A stretch of 64,000 nucleotides of DNA from Ramlibacter ginsenosidimutans. GTDB taxonomy: Bacteria > Pseudomonadota > Gammaproteobacteria > Burkholderiales > Burkholderiaceae_C. Below the pieces are notes generated by a model. That model made no database searches. It had not been told where the DNA came from and was given only the letters and a program-made list of their open reading frames with translations. The translations under genes and the position numbers were made by a program. The DNA lies in NCBI RefSeq assembly GCF_042678185.1, contig NZ_JBHUDQ010000002.1, one strand, 5' to 3'. Below are positions 8,963-16,908 of the stretch, piece by piece. The first letter of the stretch is position 1. Each line of letters begins with the position of its first letter.

Positions 8963-9684
8963 GCGGCAGCCTTTTCTTCGTTCTTCACGTGCAGGCCGCA
9001 TTCCTTTGCGGCTTCCTGCTCCCACCACCAGCGCCCTGCGCGGAAGTCCTCGCCCAGGCTGATCGCGCGCGTGCACGGCGCGCAGCCGATGCTGGGGAAG
9101 AACTGGTCGTGCAGCGGGTTGTAGTCGACGTCGTTGGCCTGGATGTAGTGCCAGACGTCGCCCCAGCTCCAGTTCGCCAGGGGATTGATCTTGGCGCGCG
9201 CCTCGGAGGTGTCGACCTGCGGCACCTCGGCGCGTGCGTTCGACTGTTCGCGGCGCAGCCCCGTGATCCAGGCCTTCTGGCCGGCGAGGGCGCGCTCGAG
9301 CGGCTCCATCTTGCGGATGCCGCAGCAGGCCTTGCGCAGCTCGATGCTGCGGTACATCGCGTCCTTGCCCTCGCGGCCTACGAACTGGATGACCGACTCC
9401 TGCACCGGCCGATAGACCTCCACCGGCGCCCGCGAGCCGGACCGCGTGCGGTCCAGCAGGTCCAGCGTTTCCTGGTGCAGCGCGCCGGTCTCCAGCACGA
9501 ACACGGGGATGTCCAGCTCCAGGCTGTTGATCAGGTGCGTGATGACCACGTCTTCGGCGCCGAGGCTCGAGGCCTGCTTCAGCGGCGCGAAGCTGGAGGC
9601 CGCCTGGATCAGCAGCTTCTGCGTGGCGGCGAGCTTGTCCTCGTAGTCCTGCGAGGCCCGCGCGTGCAATGCGATCGCGCCCAT
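8959..9684 (-). CDS. cysH: Adenylyl-sulfate (APS) reductase, Fe-S type
   Basis: 241 residues. It carries both cysteine pairs that mark the 4Fe-4S APS-reducing branch: CC at 120-121 and CxxC at 201/204. The catalytic cysteine is in KECGLH (229). E. coli-type PAPS reductases lack the four cluster cysteines, so the substrate is inferred to be APS, giving sulfite and AMP with thioredoxin as reductant. The absence of an APS kinase among these genes agrees. It starts one base after the DUF934 gene stop. Confidence 0.95.
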   Translation of the reverse strand: MGAIALHARASQDYEDKLAATQKLLIQAASSFAPLKQASSLGAEDVVITHLINSLELDIPVFVLETGALHQETLDLLDRTRSGSRAPVEVYRPVQESVIQFVGREGKDAMYRSIELRKACCGIRKMEPLERALAGQKAWITGLRREQSNARAEVPQVDTSEARAKINPLANWSWGDVWHYIQANDVDYNPLHDQFFPSIGCAPCTRAISLGEDFRAGRWWWEQEAAKECGLHVKNEEKAAA

Positions 9685-9685
9685 C

Positions 9686-10075
9686 TCAGGACCTCGCGAA
9701 CAGCGGCTCTCGCACGACGGCGTCGGCCTGGTAGAAGTCGGCGAAGCGGGCGAACTGCCGGTCGGCCTCCGCCGGATCCTTGCCTTCCTTGAGCACCGCG
9801 CTGGAGAAGCCGGTGCGCTGCATCTGCACGAGCTGGTCGATCAGCACGTCGCCGGTGGCGCGAATGTCGCCCCTGAACTTGCGGCGGCGGCGCAGCAGGT
9901 AGGCCTGGCTGTAGGCACGTCCATCGGTGAACTTGGGGAACTGCAGCTCGATGCGGTCCACGCCGTCCAGGGCGAGCTCCGCCACGTCGGCGTCGTTCGC
10001 CACCACCAGCACGTTCACGTTCGCCTCGGGCTGGAGTTCGCCGGGCTGCAGGATCTCGATCAGTCGGCGGGTCAT
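9686..10075 (-). CDS. DUF934 protein of the sulfite reductase operon
   Basis: 129 residues, with the family core FPKFTDGRAYSQAYLLRRRRKFRGDIRATGDVLIDQLVQMQRTGF. DUF934 proteins are almost always encoded between sulfite/nitrite reductase and cysH in proteobacteria and are thought to assist sulfite reduction; the exact role is not established. Its ATG overlaps the cysI stop by four bases, so the two are translationally coupled. No signal peptide or membrane segment. Confidence 0.9.
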   Translation of the reverse strand: MTRRLIEILQPGELQPEANVNVLVVANDADVAELALDGVDRIELQFPKFTDGRAYSQAYLLRRRRKFRGDIRATGDVLIDQLVQMQRTGFSSAVLKEGKDPAEADRQFARFADFYQADAVVREPLFARS

Positions 10076-11901
10076 GCCGTTTCCCTTTCCACGAAGCGGG
10101 CGGCGTTGGCGGCGGCCTTGAACGGGTCGTGGCCGACGCGGCGCAGGGTGGCGATGAAGGTCTCGGACTTGCCGTCGCCGGCGGGCTGGCGCAGCTGGCG
10201 GTAGGTGTCGATCAAGGCCTCGATCACGCCGGGCACTTCCTCCTTGGCGAACGACGGGCCGACGATCTTGCCGGGCGTGGCGGGACCGGACAGGTCGGAG
10301 CCGTTGGAGCCGCCCAGCGTGATCTGGTACCACTCCTTGCCGTCCTTGTCGACGCCGAGGATGCCGATGTGGCCGGCGTGGTGGTGGCCGCAGGAGTTGA
10401 TGCAACCCGAGAAGTTCAGGTCGATGTCGCCGATGTCGTATTCCTCGTCCAGGTCCTGGAAGCGCTCGGTGATGGCCTCGGCGATCGGCAGCGAACGTGC
10501 ATTCGCCAGCGAGCAGAAGTCGCCGCCCGGGCAGGCGATCATGTCGGTGATCAGGCCGATGTTCGGGCGCGCGAGGCCCAGCTTGCGGGCGGCGGCCCAC
10601 AGCTCCGGCAGGTCGTCCTGGTGCACCCAGGGCAGCAGCAGGTTCTGCTGGTGCGTCACGCGGGCTTCGCCGGCGGAGAAGCGCTCGGCCAGTTCGGCGC
10701 AGGCGTCGAACTGGTCCGCCGTGCAGTCGCCCGGGTTCTGGCCCAGGCGCTTGAAGGAGAGCACCACCGCGCGCAGTTCGGGGTTGCGGTGCGGCAGCAC
10801 GTTGCGCTGCAGCCAGCGGTCGTACAGCGGGTCGGCTTCGGCGTCGGCGCGGATGATCTCGTGCACATGGGCGGCGGCGGGGTCGCGGCGCTGCCGCTTC
10901 AGCTCCGGAGCGACGAACTGGGCCGCGACCCGGTCCAGCTCTTCCTGCTTGATCGTGTGCGGCGCGCCGTCGATCTCGACGATCTGGCGGAATTCCTCTT
11001 CGACCTTGTCGATGTAGCGCTGGCCCTCGGACTTCACGAGGATCTTGATGCGCGCCTTCCAGACGTTGTCGCGGCGGCCGTACTGGTTGTAGACGCGGAT
11101 GCAGGCCTCGAGATAGCTCAGGAGGTGCTGCCAGGGCAGGAACTCGCGCACCACCGTCCCGATGATCGGCGTGCGGCCCATGCCGCCGCCGACGAGCACC
11201 TTGAAGCCCAGTTCGCCGGCTTCGTTGCGCAGCGCCTGCAGGCTGATGTCGTACCAGCCCAACGCCGCGCGGTCTTCCTGCGCACCATTGAGCGCAATCT
11301 TGAACTTGCGCGGCAGGAAGACGAATTCGGGGTGCAGCGCCGCCCACTGGCGGATGATTTCGGCGAACGGCCGCGGATCGGCGATCTCGTCGACCGCGAT
11401 GCCGGCGAGCGCCTCGGTGGTGATGTTGCGGATCGCGTTGCCGCTGGTCTGGATGCCGTGCATGTTGGCGCTGGCCAGCAGTTCCATCACGTCGGCGGCC
11501 TTCGTGATCGGGATCCAGTTGAACTGCACGTTCGTGCGCGTCGTGAAGTGGCCGTAGCCGTAGTTCAGCTTGGTGACGACCTGGCGATCGGTGCCGGGCA
11601 CGGGCACGGGCCCCAGCGCGAGCTGCTTCTGCTGCGCTTCCTGCAGCAGCGCGGGCTCGGGCCGGTCGTATTCGCGCGCCACCTTGCCCAGGGTGCGCAA
11701 CTGCGTGCTGGAGAGCTCGCCATAGGGCACGGAGATGCGGGCCATGGGCGCGTAGCGCTGGATGTACCAGCCGTTCTGCAGGCGCAGCGGCCGCAGCTCT
11801 TCGTCGCTGAGCGTGCCCTCCTGCCAGCGCTGCAGCTGGTCGCGGAACTGGGCGGCGCGGGCGCGGACGAACTGGCGGTCGAATTCTGAGTATTGATACA
11901 T
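10072..11901 (-). CDS. cysI: Sulfite reductase hemoprotein (CysI-like nitrite/sulfite reductase)
   Basis: 609 residues. It has the two half-repeats of the nitrite/sulfite reductase family and the siroheme/4Fe-4S signature: C457-x5-C463 (ACPGGDFC) and C500-x3-C504 (FSGCINSCG). The reaction is six-electron reduction of sulfite to sulfide. No flavoprotein partner (cysJ) is next to it, so electrons are probably supplied by ferredoxin or a reductase elsewhere. First gene of the operon; the ATG at 11901 is preceded by a 200-base non-coding region that holds the proposed sulfur-regulated promoter. Confidence 0.94.
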   Translation of the reverse strand: MYQYSEFDRQFVRARAAQFRDQLQRWQEGTLSDEELRPLRLQNGWYIQRYAPMARISVPYGELSSTQLRTLGKVAREYDRPEPALLQEAQQKQLALGPVPVPGTDRQVVTKLNYGYGHFTTRTNVQFNWIPITKAADVMELLASANMHGIQTSGNAIRNITTEALAGIAVDEIADPRPFAEIIRQWAALHPEFVFLPRKFKIALNGAQEDRAALGWYDISLQALRNEAGELGFKVLVGGGMGRTPIIGTVVREFLPWQHLLSYLEACIRVYNQYGRRDNVWKARIKILVKSEGQRYIDKVEEEFRQIVEIDGAPHTIKQEELDRVAAQFVAPELKRQRRDPAAAHVHEIIRADAEADPLYDRWLQRNVLPHRNPELRAVVLSFKRLGQNPGDCTADQFDACAELAERFSAGEARVTHQQNLLLPWVHQDDLPELWAAARKLGLARPNIGLITDMIACPGGDFCSLANARSLPIAEAITERFQDLDEEYDIGDIDLNFSGCINSCGHHHAGHIGILGVDKDGKEWYQITLGGSNGSDLSGPATPGKIVGPSFAKEEVPGVIEALIDTYRQLRQPAGDGKSETFIATLRRVGHDPFKAAANAARFVERETA

Positions 11902-11990
11902 GGAGCGGAACGTGGTGCCCCCAGGGAAGGGAGGCGAAGCCGGGACTTTAGGGAGGGTCCCTTCCGATCCAAACTATTTTTTAGTCCGGC

Positions 11991-12012
11991 GCTTATGCGG
12001 ATAAGCTTATGC
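11991..12012. promoter_or_regulatory. Candidate CysB-type site upstream of cysI
   Basis: GCTTATGCGGATA (11991-12003) runs directly into ATAAGCTTATGC (12001-12012), giving a direct repeat of GCTTATGC 14 bases apart and a symmetric ATAAGCTTAT core. A closely matching 13-mer lies upstream of the sulfate-binding protein gene. That both flank sulfate genes is what suggests CysB; no binding data are implied. Confidence 0.5.
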
Positions 12013-12113
12013 ACGAGGCGCCAAGCGCCTTTCCGGCCGGTAAGCGCTGCCCGCCGGATAACGAGCTGCAGGGGTGGGGCGGCCCGGGTGGACCGGGCCT
12101 TCGACGGGAGTCC

Positions 12114-12845
12114 ATGGCACAGAGGATCTACATCAAGGTCGTCGGTTTCTCCGACGAGGAGCGGCACGCGCTGAACACGGTGTTCCGGCTTTCAGAGCAG
12201 TGCCGGACCATGTACCAGCTGTGGACGCCCCAGGCCGCCGAGCCGCCACGCGTCGCGCTGCTGGACGGGCAGAGCTGGGAAGCCCGCGTGGAAGCCGAGT
12301 CCCGCTCGCCTCGCGACCTGCGCCTGCTCTGGGTGGGCGCCCATGCGCCGGCGAGTATCTGGCGCAGCTTCGAGCGGCCGATCGCCTGGCACGAGGTCAT
12401 CGGCAGCCTGGACCTCGTTTTCGAACCCCAGCCACTCGACCTCGACCCCGACGGGCCGGACTCGATCATGTCGCACAAGCAGGCGCTGATCGTCAGCGCC
12501 GATAGGGCTGAACGCCTCTACTTGCGCGCGCGGCTCGCGCTGGCGCGGCTCACGCTCGCCGACGAAGCGGAAACCGCCACCGAAGCGGTGCAACTCGCGC
12601 GCGGCAAGCAATACGACCTGGCGCTCGTCGACGCGGCCGTGCACGACATGGACGCGTGGGCGCTGGTGTCGCACCTGCGCGGCGGCCGCTGGCCGATCCC
12701 CCATCTCGCGTTGACCAAAGCCGCACGCTCCGTGCCGGACCGGCTGCGGGCGTGGCGCGGCCGCACCGCCTTGCTGGCGCACCCGCCCGATCCGGAACGG
12801 CTGGACGCGTGGCTCAGCCGGATCGAGCTGGGGCCAGCCGGCTGA
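12114..12845 (+). CDS. Tandem receiver-like protein without output domain
   Basis: 243 residues from the ATG at 12114; the open frame extends left to 12009, but that part is glycine/proline filler. Two receiver-like halves are visible. The first (about 1-105) has alternating hydrophobic strands and no clear phospho-acceptor. The second (about 120-240) reads QALIVSADRAERLYLRARL...DLALVDAAVHDMDAW...HLALTKAA, keeping a receiver-like aspartate after strand 3 and a lysine after strand 5. No DNA-binding or enzymatic output domain follows. It lies between the cys operon and mnmC and overlaps the mnmC 3' end by 32 bases tail to tail. Role unknown; the assignment is by pattern. Confidence 0.7.
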   Translation: MAQRIYIKVVGFSDEERHALNTVFRLSEQCRTMYQLWTPQAAEPPRVALLDGQSWEARVEAESRSPRDLRLLWVGAHAPASIWRSFERPIAWHEVIGSLDLVFEPQPLDLDPDGPDSIMSHKQALIVSADRAERLYLRARLALARLTLADEAETATEAVQLARGKQYDLALVDAAVHDMDAWALVSHLRGGRWPIPHLALTKAARSVPDRLRAWRGRTALLAHPPDPERLDAWLSRIELGPAG

Positions 12846-14655
12846 CGTCCAGCGCGTGCGCCAGCCGTGCCTCGATCGGCAAGGGTTCGCGGTGCAGCCG
12901 CGCCGCGATCAGTTCCGCGCAGAGAGCGGCAAAGCTCAGTCCGCGTGAACCCATGGCGGTGCTGACCCACAAGCCCGGTTCCACTTCGCCCACTAGCGGG
13001 CGGCGATCGCTCGCGGCGCAGCGCACGCCTGCCCAGTGGCGCAGCTGCCCGCGCCCAGCCGCTGCCTGGAGCACCGCGCCCGCTTGCGGCAGCATTTCGG
13101 CGACGCGCTGCACGTTGGCTGCGTCGTCTTCGTCGCGCGGCGTCGCGTCGGTGTCGCCGCGACCATAGGTCGATCCGGTGATCCAGGCGCCGCGGTCCAC
13201 CAGCGGCACGCGCGGCAGGAAGTGGCCGTGCCCGTTGACCGGGAAGGGCGGCAGCGAGGACGCGTCCTCCTCTTCGAGCGGCGCCCAGCTCACCTGCCCG
13301 CGGACGGCATGCACTTGCCCGGCCCAGGGCAGCAGCGGCGCGCTTCCCAATGCAGCCGCCACCACCACCAGCGGTGCCTGCGCCAGGGTCGCACCCTGGG
13401 CGTCCTGCACCAACCAGTGCCCGTCCCCGCGCGCGATGCGCGCCACCGCGGACGATCCCTGGAACTGCACGCCGCTCGTGCGCAACCAGCTGCGCACGAG
13501 CGCCGCAGGGACGATCCACGCCGCCTGCTCGTGCCACCACGCGGCCTGTTCCGACGCCAGGCCGGCAGTGCGTTGCTGCGCCGGCGTGGCTGCGCGCGTC
13601 CATGGCGCCAGCGCTTCGTCTGCGGGCGGCGAGCGCAGGTCGTCGCCTCGCCATTCCAGGACGCCCGTGGCTTGCCACTCGAGACCGGCAGCCAGGCGCT
13701 GCCGTGCCTCCTGCAAGGTCGTGCGCACGCCGGCACGGGACAGCCGGGAGAGCAGGTTGTCATCCGGCGATTGATGCGCCGCCAGCAGCCCGACGGGCAG
13801 CGCGGACGCGCCCGCTGCCGGAGCGCGCGCGGCATCGAGCACGCGCACCATCCAGCCGCGGCGCGCGAGGCTCGCGGCGACCGCGGCGCCGGAGAGCCCG
13901 GCACCGATCACGACGGCGTGCGAGGGCTGCGGCCGGACCGCATCGTCGCGGCCCTTCGCTTCCCAGGGCGGGTCGTAGCGGCCGGCCAGGCATTCGCGCT
14001 TGGGCGGCAGGCCGGGGCGCTTGGCCAGCTGCCAGCCGCAGGCGTGGAGGTCGCGCCGCAACTGGCCGGCGACCGTCCAGGTCGCGAGTTGGGCGCCGTG
14101 GCGGCTCAGTCGCGTGACGGCCTTCAGCGTGTGCAGGTCCCACATGGCCGGATTGCGCGCCGGGTCGAAGCCATCCAGAAACACCGCGTCGGCGTGGAAC
14201 TGCTGTTCGCGCAGCATCGCATGCACGTCGCCCACGCACAGCGTCAGCAGCACGTGGCCTTGCTCGAAGGACAAGCGATGCACGCCCGGCGTCAGCCCCA
14301 GCCACTGCGCGGCGAGGGCTTCGGCCAGCGGCTGCAGGGCAGGGTAGCTGGCCACCCCGCGCAGCAAGTCCTCGGCCGCGACCGGCCAGGCTTCGACGGA
14401 AGCGAAGTGCAGCAGCGCCGGGCGCTGGGGGTCGCTGCGCCAGGCATGCCAGCAGGCGAGGAAGTTCAGGCCCAGGCCGAAGCCGGTCTCCAGCACACGC
14501 CATTGCGGCTGCCCGGCCCAACCCTCGGGAAGTCCGCAGCCTTCCAGGAACACGTGCTGCGCCTGTGCCAGGCCGCCGGTGGCGGAGCGGTAGATGTCGT
14601 CGAAGCGCGGACTGCGCGGCGTGCCGTCGTCGTCCCAGGCGACGGCTTCGCTCAT
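12814..14655 (-). CDS. mnmC: Bifunctional tRNA mnm5s2U methyltransferase/oxidoreductase
   Basis: 613 residues from the ATG at 14655. The N-terminal MnmD methyltransferase (about 1-230) has the SAM loop ETGFGLGLNFLA and DAVFLDGFDPARNPAMW. The C-terminal FAD oxidase (about 245-610) starts with AVVIGAGLSGAAVA and has VRGQVSW and GSRGLSFA near the end. The oxidase removes the carboxymethyl group of cmnm5(s2)U34 in tRNA and the methylase forms mnm5(s2)U34. Both domains look complete. An upstream extension to 14721 is open but reads through repeat DNA and is not used. Codons and GC match the neighbours. Confidence 0.95.
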   Translation of the reverse strand: MSEAVAWDDDGTPRSPRFDDIYRSATGGLAQAQHVFLEGCGLPEGWAGQPQWRVLETGFGLGLNFLACWHAWRSDPQRPALLHFASVEAWPVAAEDLLRGVASYPALQPLAEALAAQWLGLTPGVHRLSFEQGHVLLTLCVGDVHAMLREQQFHADAVFLDGFDPARNPAMWDLHTLKAVTRLSRHGAQLATWTVAGQLRRDLHACGWQLAKRPGLPPKRECLAGRYDPPWEAKGRDDAVRPQPSHAVVIGAGLSGAAVAASLARRGWMVRVLDAARAPAAGASALPVGLLAAHQSPDDNLLSRLSRAGVRTTLQEARQRLAAGLEWQATGVLEWRGDDLRSPPADEALAPWTRAATPAQQRTAGLASEQAAWWHEQAAWIVPAALVRSWLRTSGVQFQGSSAVARIARGDGHWLVQDAQGATLAQAPLVVVAAALGSAPLLPWAGQVHAVRGQVSWAPLEEEDASSLPPFPVNGHGHFLPRVPLVDRGAWITGSTYGRGDTDATPRDEDDAANVQRVAEMLPQAGAVLQAAAGRGQLRHWAGVRCAASDRRPLVGEVEPGLWVSTAMGSRGLSFAALCAELIAARLHREPLPIEARLAHALDVSRLAPARSG

Positions 14656-14679
14656 TCCTTCGTGGCGGGTGTTAGCGTT

Positions 14680-14872
14680 ACGCCGTCGGCGGGACGCAGC
14701 CCGCGGCAGTGTCTGCGCCACCGCCGAAAAAGTGGTTCTGGCTCCGGCACGCGGCTACGCCGCTTCACATCGCAAAGCGATGTGAGCCTGCGCCGAAACC
14801 TCTTTCCCACGGCTACGCCGTGGGCGGGACGTAGCCCGCGGCGGTGTCTGCGCCACCGCCAAAAAAGTGGTT
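14680..14872. repeat. 58-bp duplication of the yggX 3' end with intervening palindromes
   Basis: 14680-14737 and 14815-14872 match at 54 of 58 positions, offset 135. The right copy encodes the last residues of YggX; the left copy is non-coding. Between them are perfect hairpins: TCACATCGC-aa-GCGATGTGA (14764-14784 region), CCCACGGC-ta-GCCGTGGG (14806-14823 region) and GCGGC-ta-GCCGC. Each copy also holds a GGCGGTG...CACCGCC-type stem. It is probably a stem-loop-rich transcript end between yggX and mnmC. Confidence 0.85.
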
Positions 14873-15085
14873 TTCCATCTGGCGCTTGAGGTACTCGCGG
14901 GCGCGCTGGTCCGCGAGGTTCAGCCGGTTCTCGTTCACCAGCATGGTCTGCTGCTTGAGCCATTGCTGCCAGGCTTCCTTGCTGACGTTCTCGTAGAGGC
15001 GCTTGCCCAGCTCGCCGGGATAAGGGGGGAAGTCGAGGCCTTCGGCGTCCTTGCCGAGCTTGATGCAGTGAACCGTGCGTGGCAT
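14813..15085 (-). CDS. yggX: Oxidative damage protection / Fe(II)-trafficking protein
   Basis: 90 residues, the family length. Characteristic start MPRTVHCIKLGKDAEGLDFPPYPGELG with the single conserved cysteine (C7), then WQQWLKQQTMLVNENRLN and LKRQMENHFFG. Family role: protects iron-sulfur proteins from oxidation and may handle ferrous iron. The ATG has an AGGAGAG site. The last ~17 residues (GGGADTAAGYVPPTA) are encoded inside the right copy of the duplication. It is divergent from the sulfate-binding protein gene. Confidence 0.95.
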   Translation of the reverse strand: MPRTVHCIKLGKDAEGLDFPPYPGELGKRLYENVSKEAWQQWLKQQTMLVNENRLNLADQRAREYLKRQMENHFFGGGADTAAGYVPPTA

Positions 15086-15106
15086 TCACGCTCTCCTGGT
15101 GAATTT

Positions 15107-15119
15107 GCTTATGGGGATA
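15107..15119. promoter_or_regulatory. Candidate CysB-type site upstream of the sulfate-binding protein gene
   Basis: GCTTATGGGGATA matches 12 of 13 bases of the cysI-upstream motif. It lies 74 bases before the ATG of the sulfate-binding protein and 22 bases from the divergent yggX start. Confidence 0.45.
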
Positions 15120-15192
15120 TGGAACTGAGATCTCTGTCGTTCGCGTTCCGCAGGCCGGCTTCCAGAATGCGCCTCAACAAAGGAAATCATCC

Positions 15193-16227
15193 ATGGGCCT
15201 TCGCCGCGACTTTATCAAGATTCCCCTGACCCTCGCCGCGGCTGCGGTGCTCGCGACCTCCGCCCTGCCCGCGATCGCGCAGCCCGTGCAGTTGCTGAAC
15301 GTCTCCTACGATCCGACGCGCGAGCTCTACGCCGAGTTCAACCAGGCGTTCGTGAAGTACTGGAAGGCGAAGACCGGCCAGGACGTCGCGATCCGGCAAT
15401 CGCACGGTGGCTCGGGCAAGCAGGCGCGCTCGGTCATCGACGGCCTCGATGCCGACGTGGTCACGCTGGCGCTCGCGGCGGACACCGACGCTCTCGTCAC
15501 GCACGGCGGGTGGATCGCGGCCGACTGGCAGCAGCGGCTGCCGCACAACGCGTCACCCTATGCGTCGACGATCGTGCTGGTGGTGCGCAAGGGCAATCCC
15601 AAGGGCATCAAGGACTGGGACGACCTGGCCCGGCCCGGCATCGGCGTCATCACGCCCAATCCCAAGACCTCGGGCGGCGCGCGCTGGAACTACCTCGCGG
15701 CCTGGGAATACGGCCGGCGCAAGTACGGCGGCGATGGGAAGGCCCGTGACTTCATGGCGCGGCTCTTCGCCAACGTCCCCGTGCTCGACACCGGCGCGCG
15801 GGGATCCACCATCACGTTCGCGCAGCGCGGCCAGGGCGACGTGCTGGTCGCGTGGGAGAACGAGGCTTTCCTGCTGCAGAAGGAATTCGGCGGGCAGTTC
15901 GACATCGTGATTCCCTCCTTGAGCATCCTGGCCGAACCGGCCGTGGCCGTCGTCGACCGCAATGTCGACCGCAATGTCGACCGCAAGCATACGCGGGCCG
16001 TGGCCGAGGAGTACCTGAAGTACCTGTACAGCGAGGAAGGCCAGGACATCATCGCCAGGAATCACTACCGCCCGACCGTCTCGCAGAAGGCGCAGGCGAA
16101 ATATGCGGCGCAGTTCGCGAAGCTGAACCTGTTCACCGTCGACCAGGCCTTCGGTGGCTGGACCCGTGCCGGCAAGGAGCACTTCGCCGACGGTGGCAGC
16201 TTCGACCAGGTCTATTCGCGCAAATAG
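15193..16227 (+). CDS. sbp: Sulfate ABC transporter periplasmic substrate-binding protein
   Basis: 344 residues. Signal peptide about 1-29 (RRDFIKIPLTLAAAAVLATSALPAIA). The mature chain begins VQLLNVSYDPTRELYAEFN, the classic Sbp/CysP opening. Ligand-binding segments: QSHGGSGKQARSV, ITPNPKTSGGARWNYLAAW, and GDVLVAWENEA. It binds sulfate or thiosulfate for a CysTWA-type importer; the permease and ATPase genes are not next to it here. A good AAAGGAAA site precedes the ATG at 15193. Oddity: a VDRN unit is duplicated near residue 255 (see repeat). Confidence 0.95.
   Translation: MGLRRDFIKIPLTLAAAAVLATSALPAIAQPVQLLNVSYDPTRELYAEFNQAFVKYWKAKTGQDVAIRQSHGGSGKQARSVIDGLDADVVTLALAADTDALVTHGGWIAADWQQRLPHNASPYASTIVLVVRKGNPKGIKDWDDLARPGIGVITPNPKTSGGARWNYLAAWEYGRRKYGGDGKARDFMARLFANVPVLDTGARGSTITFAQRGQGDVLVAWENEAFLLQKEFGGQFDIVIPSLSILAEPAVAVVDRNVDRNVDRKHTRAVAEEYLKYLYSEEGQDIIARNHYRPTVSQKAQAKYAAQFAKLNLFTVDQAFGGWTRAGKEHFADGGSFDQVYSRK
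15952..15987 (+). repeat. Three tandem 12-bp units inside sbp
   Basis: GTCGACCGCAAT occurs at 15952-15963 and 15964-15975, and with one change (final G) at 15976-15987. It encodes VDRN-VDRN-VDRK. Relatives commonly have two such units, so this looks like a recent in-frame slippage insertion. Confidence 0.9.
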
Positions 16228-16292
16228 CACGCCGACTACAGCGGCCCGCGCGCATGCGGCGCACGATGTGCACCGCAAACAGGAGAACCCCC

Positions 16293-16859
16293 ATGAGCTA
16301 TCGCATCGCCGTGATCGTCGGCAGCCTGCGGCACGATTCGTACAACCGCCAGCTGGCCGAGGCGCTCGCCAGGCTGGCCCCGCGCGAACTGGAGTTCGTG
16401 CCCGTGCGCATCGATGACCTGCCGCTCTACGACCAGGATGACGACAGCCACCAGTCCGAGCCGGTGCGGCGCCTGAAGACCGAGGTCGCCGACGCGCAAG
16501 GGCTGCTGTTCGTCACGCCGGAGTACAACCGCTCGATCCCCGGCGTGCTGAAGAACGCGATCGACCACGGCTCGCGTCCCTACGGGCAGAGCGCGTGGGC
16601 CGACAAGCCGGCGGGCATCGTCGGCATCTCGGTGGGCGCGATCGGCACCGCGGTCGCGCAGCAGCACCTGCGCACCATCCTCGCCTACCTCGACGTGCCG
16701 ACGCTCGGCCAGCCCGAAGTGTTCCTGCAGCACAAGACCGGCTTCTTCGCGCCGGACGGCGGCATCGCCAGCGAGGGCACGAAGCAGTTCCTGCAGAAGT
16801 TCATGGACCGCTACGCGGAGTGGGTCAAGCACCACGCGGATCGCATCGCGAATCGCTGA
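16293..16859 (+). CDS. NADPH-dependent FMN reductase (ChrR/azoreductase-like)
   Basis: 188 residues. N-terminal FMN phosphate loop GSLRHDSYNRQLA (about 10-22) and second motif TPEYNRSIPGVLKNAIDHGSRP (about 75-95) place it in the NADPH_FMN_red family. Such soluble flavoenzymes reduce quinones, azo dyes, chromate or free flavins. It follows sbp by 65 bases with its own AGGAGA site. It could be co-transcribed with sbp as a source of reduced flavin for sulfur metabolism, but that is a guess. Confidence 0.9.
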   Translation: MSYRIAVIVGSLRHDSYNRQLAEALARLAPRELEFVPVRIDDLPLYDQDDDSHQSEPVRRLKTEVADAQGLLFVTPEYNRSIPGVLKNAIDHGSRPYGQSAWADKPAGIVGISVGAIGTAVAQQHLRTILAYLDVPTLGQPEVFLQHKTGFFAPDGGIASEGTKQFLQKFMDRYAEWVKHHADRIANR

Positions 16860-16867
16860 TGCGGCAA

Positions 16868-16886
16868 GGCCCGCGCGAGGCGGGCC
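16868..16886. terminator. GC hairpin between convergent genes
   Basis: GGCCCGC-gcgag-GCGGGCC, a perfect 7-bp stem 8 bases after the FMN reductase stop and 22 bases from the azoR stop. There is no T-run, so it is a weak or factor-assisted terminator at most. Confidence 0.5.
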
Positions 16887-16908
16887 CTGGTTCGTGCGCG
16901 ATCGCGGC

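Noticed and set aside
12009..12113. N-terminal extension of the receiver-like protein
   Set aside because: It overlaps the candidate cys regulatory site and reads as Gly/Pro filler; the ATG at 12114 starts the foldable sequence.
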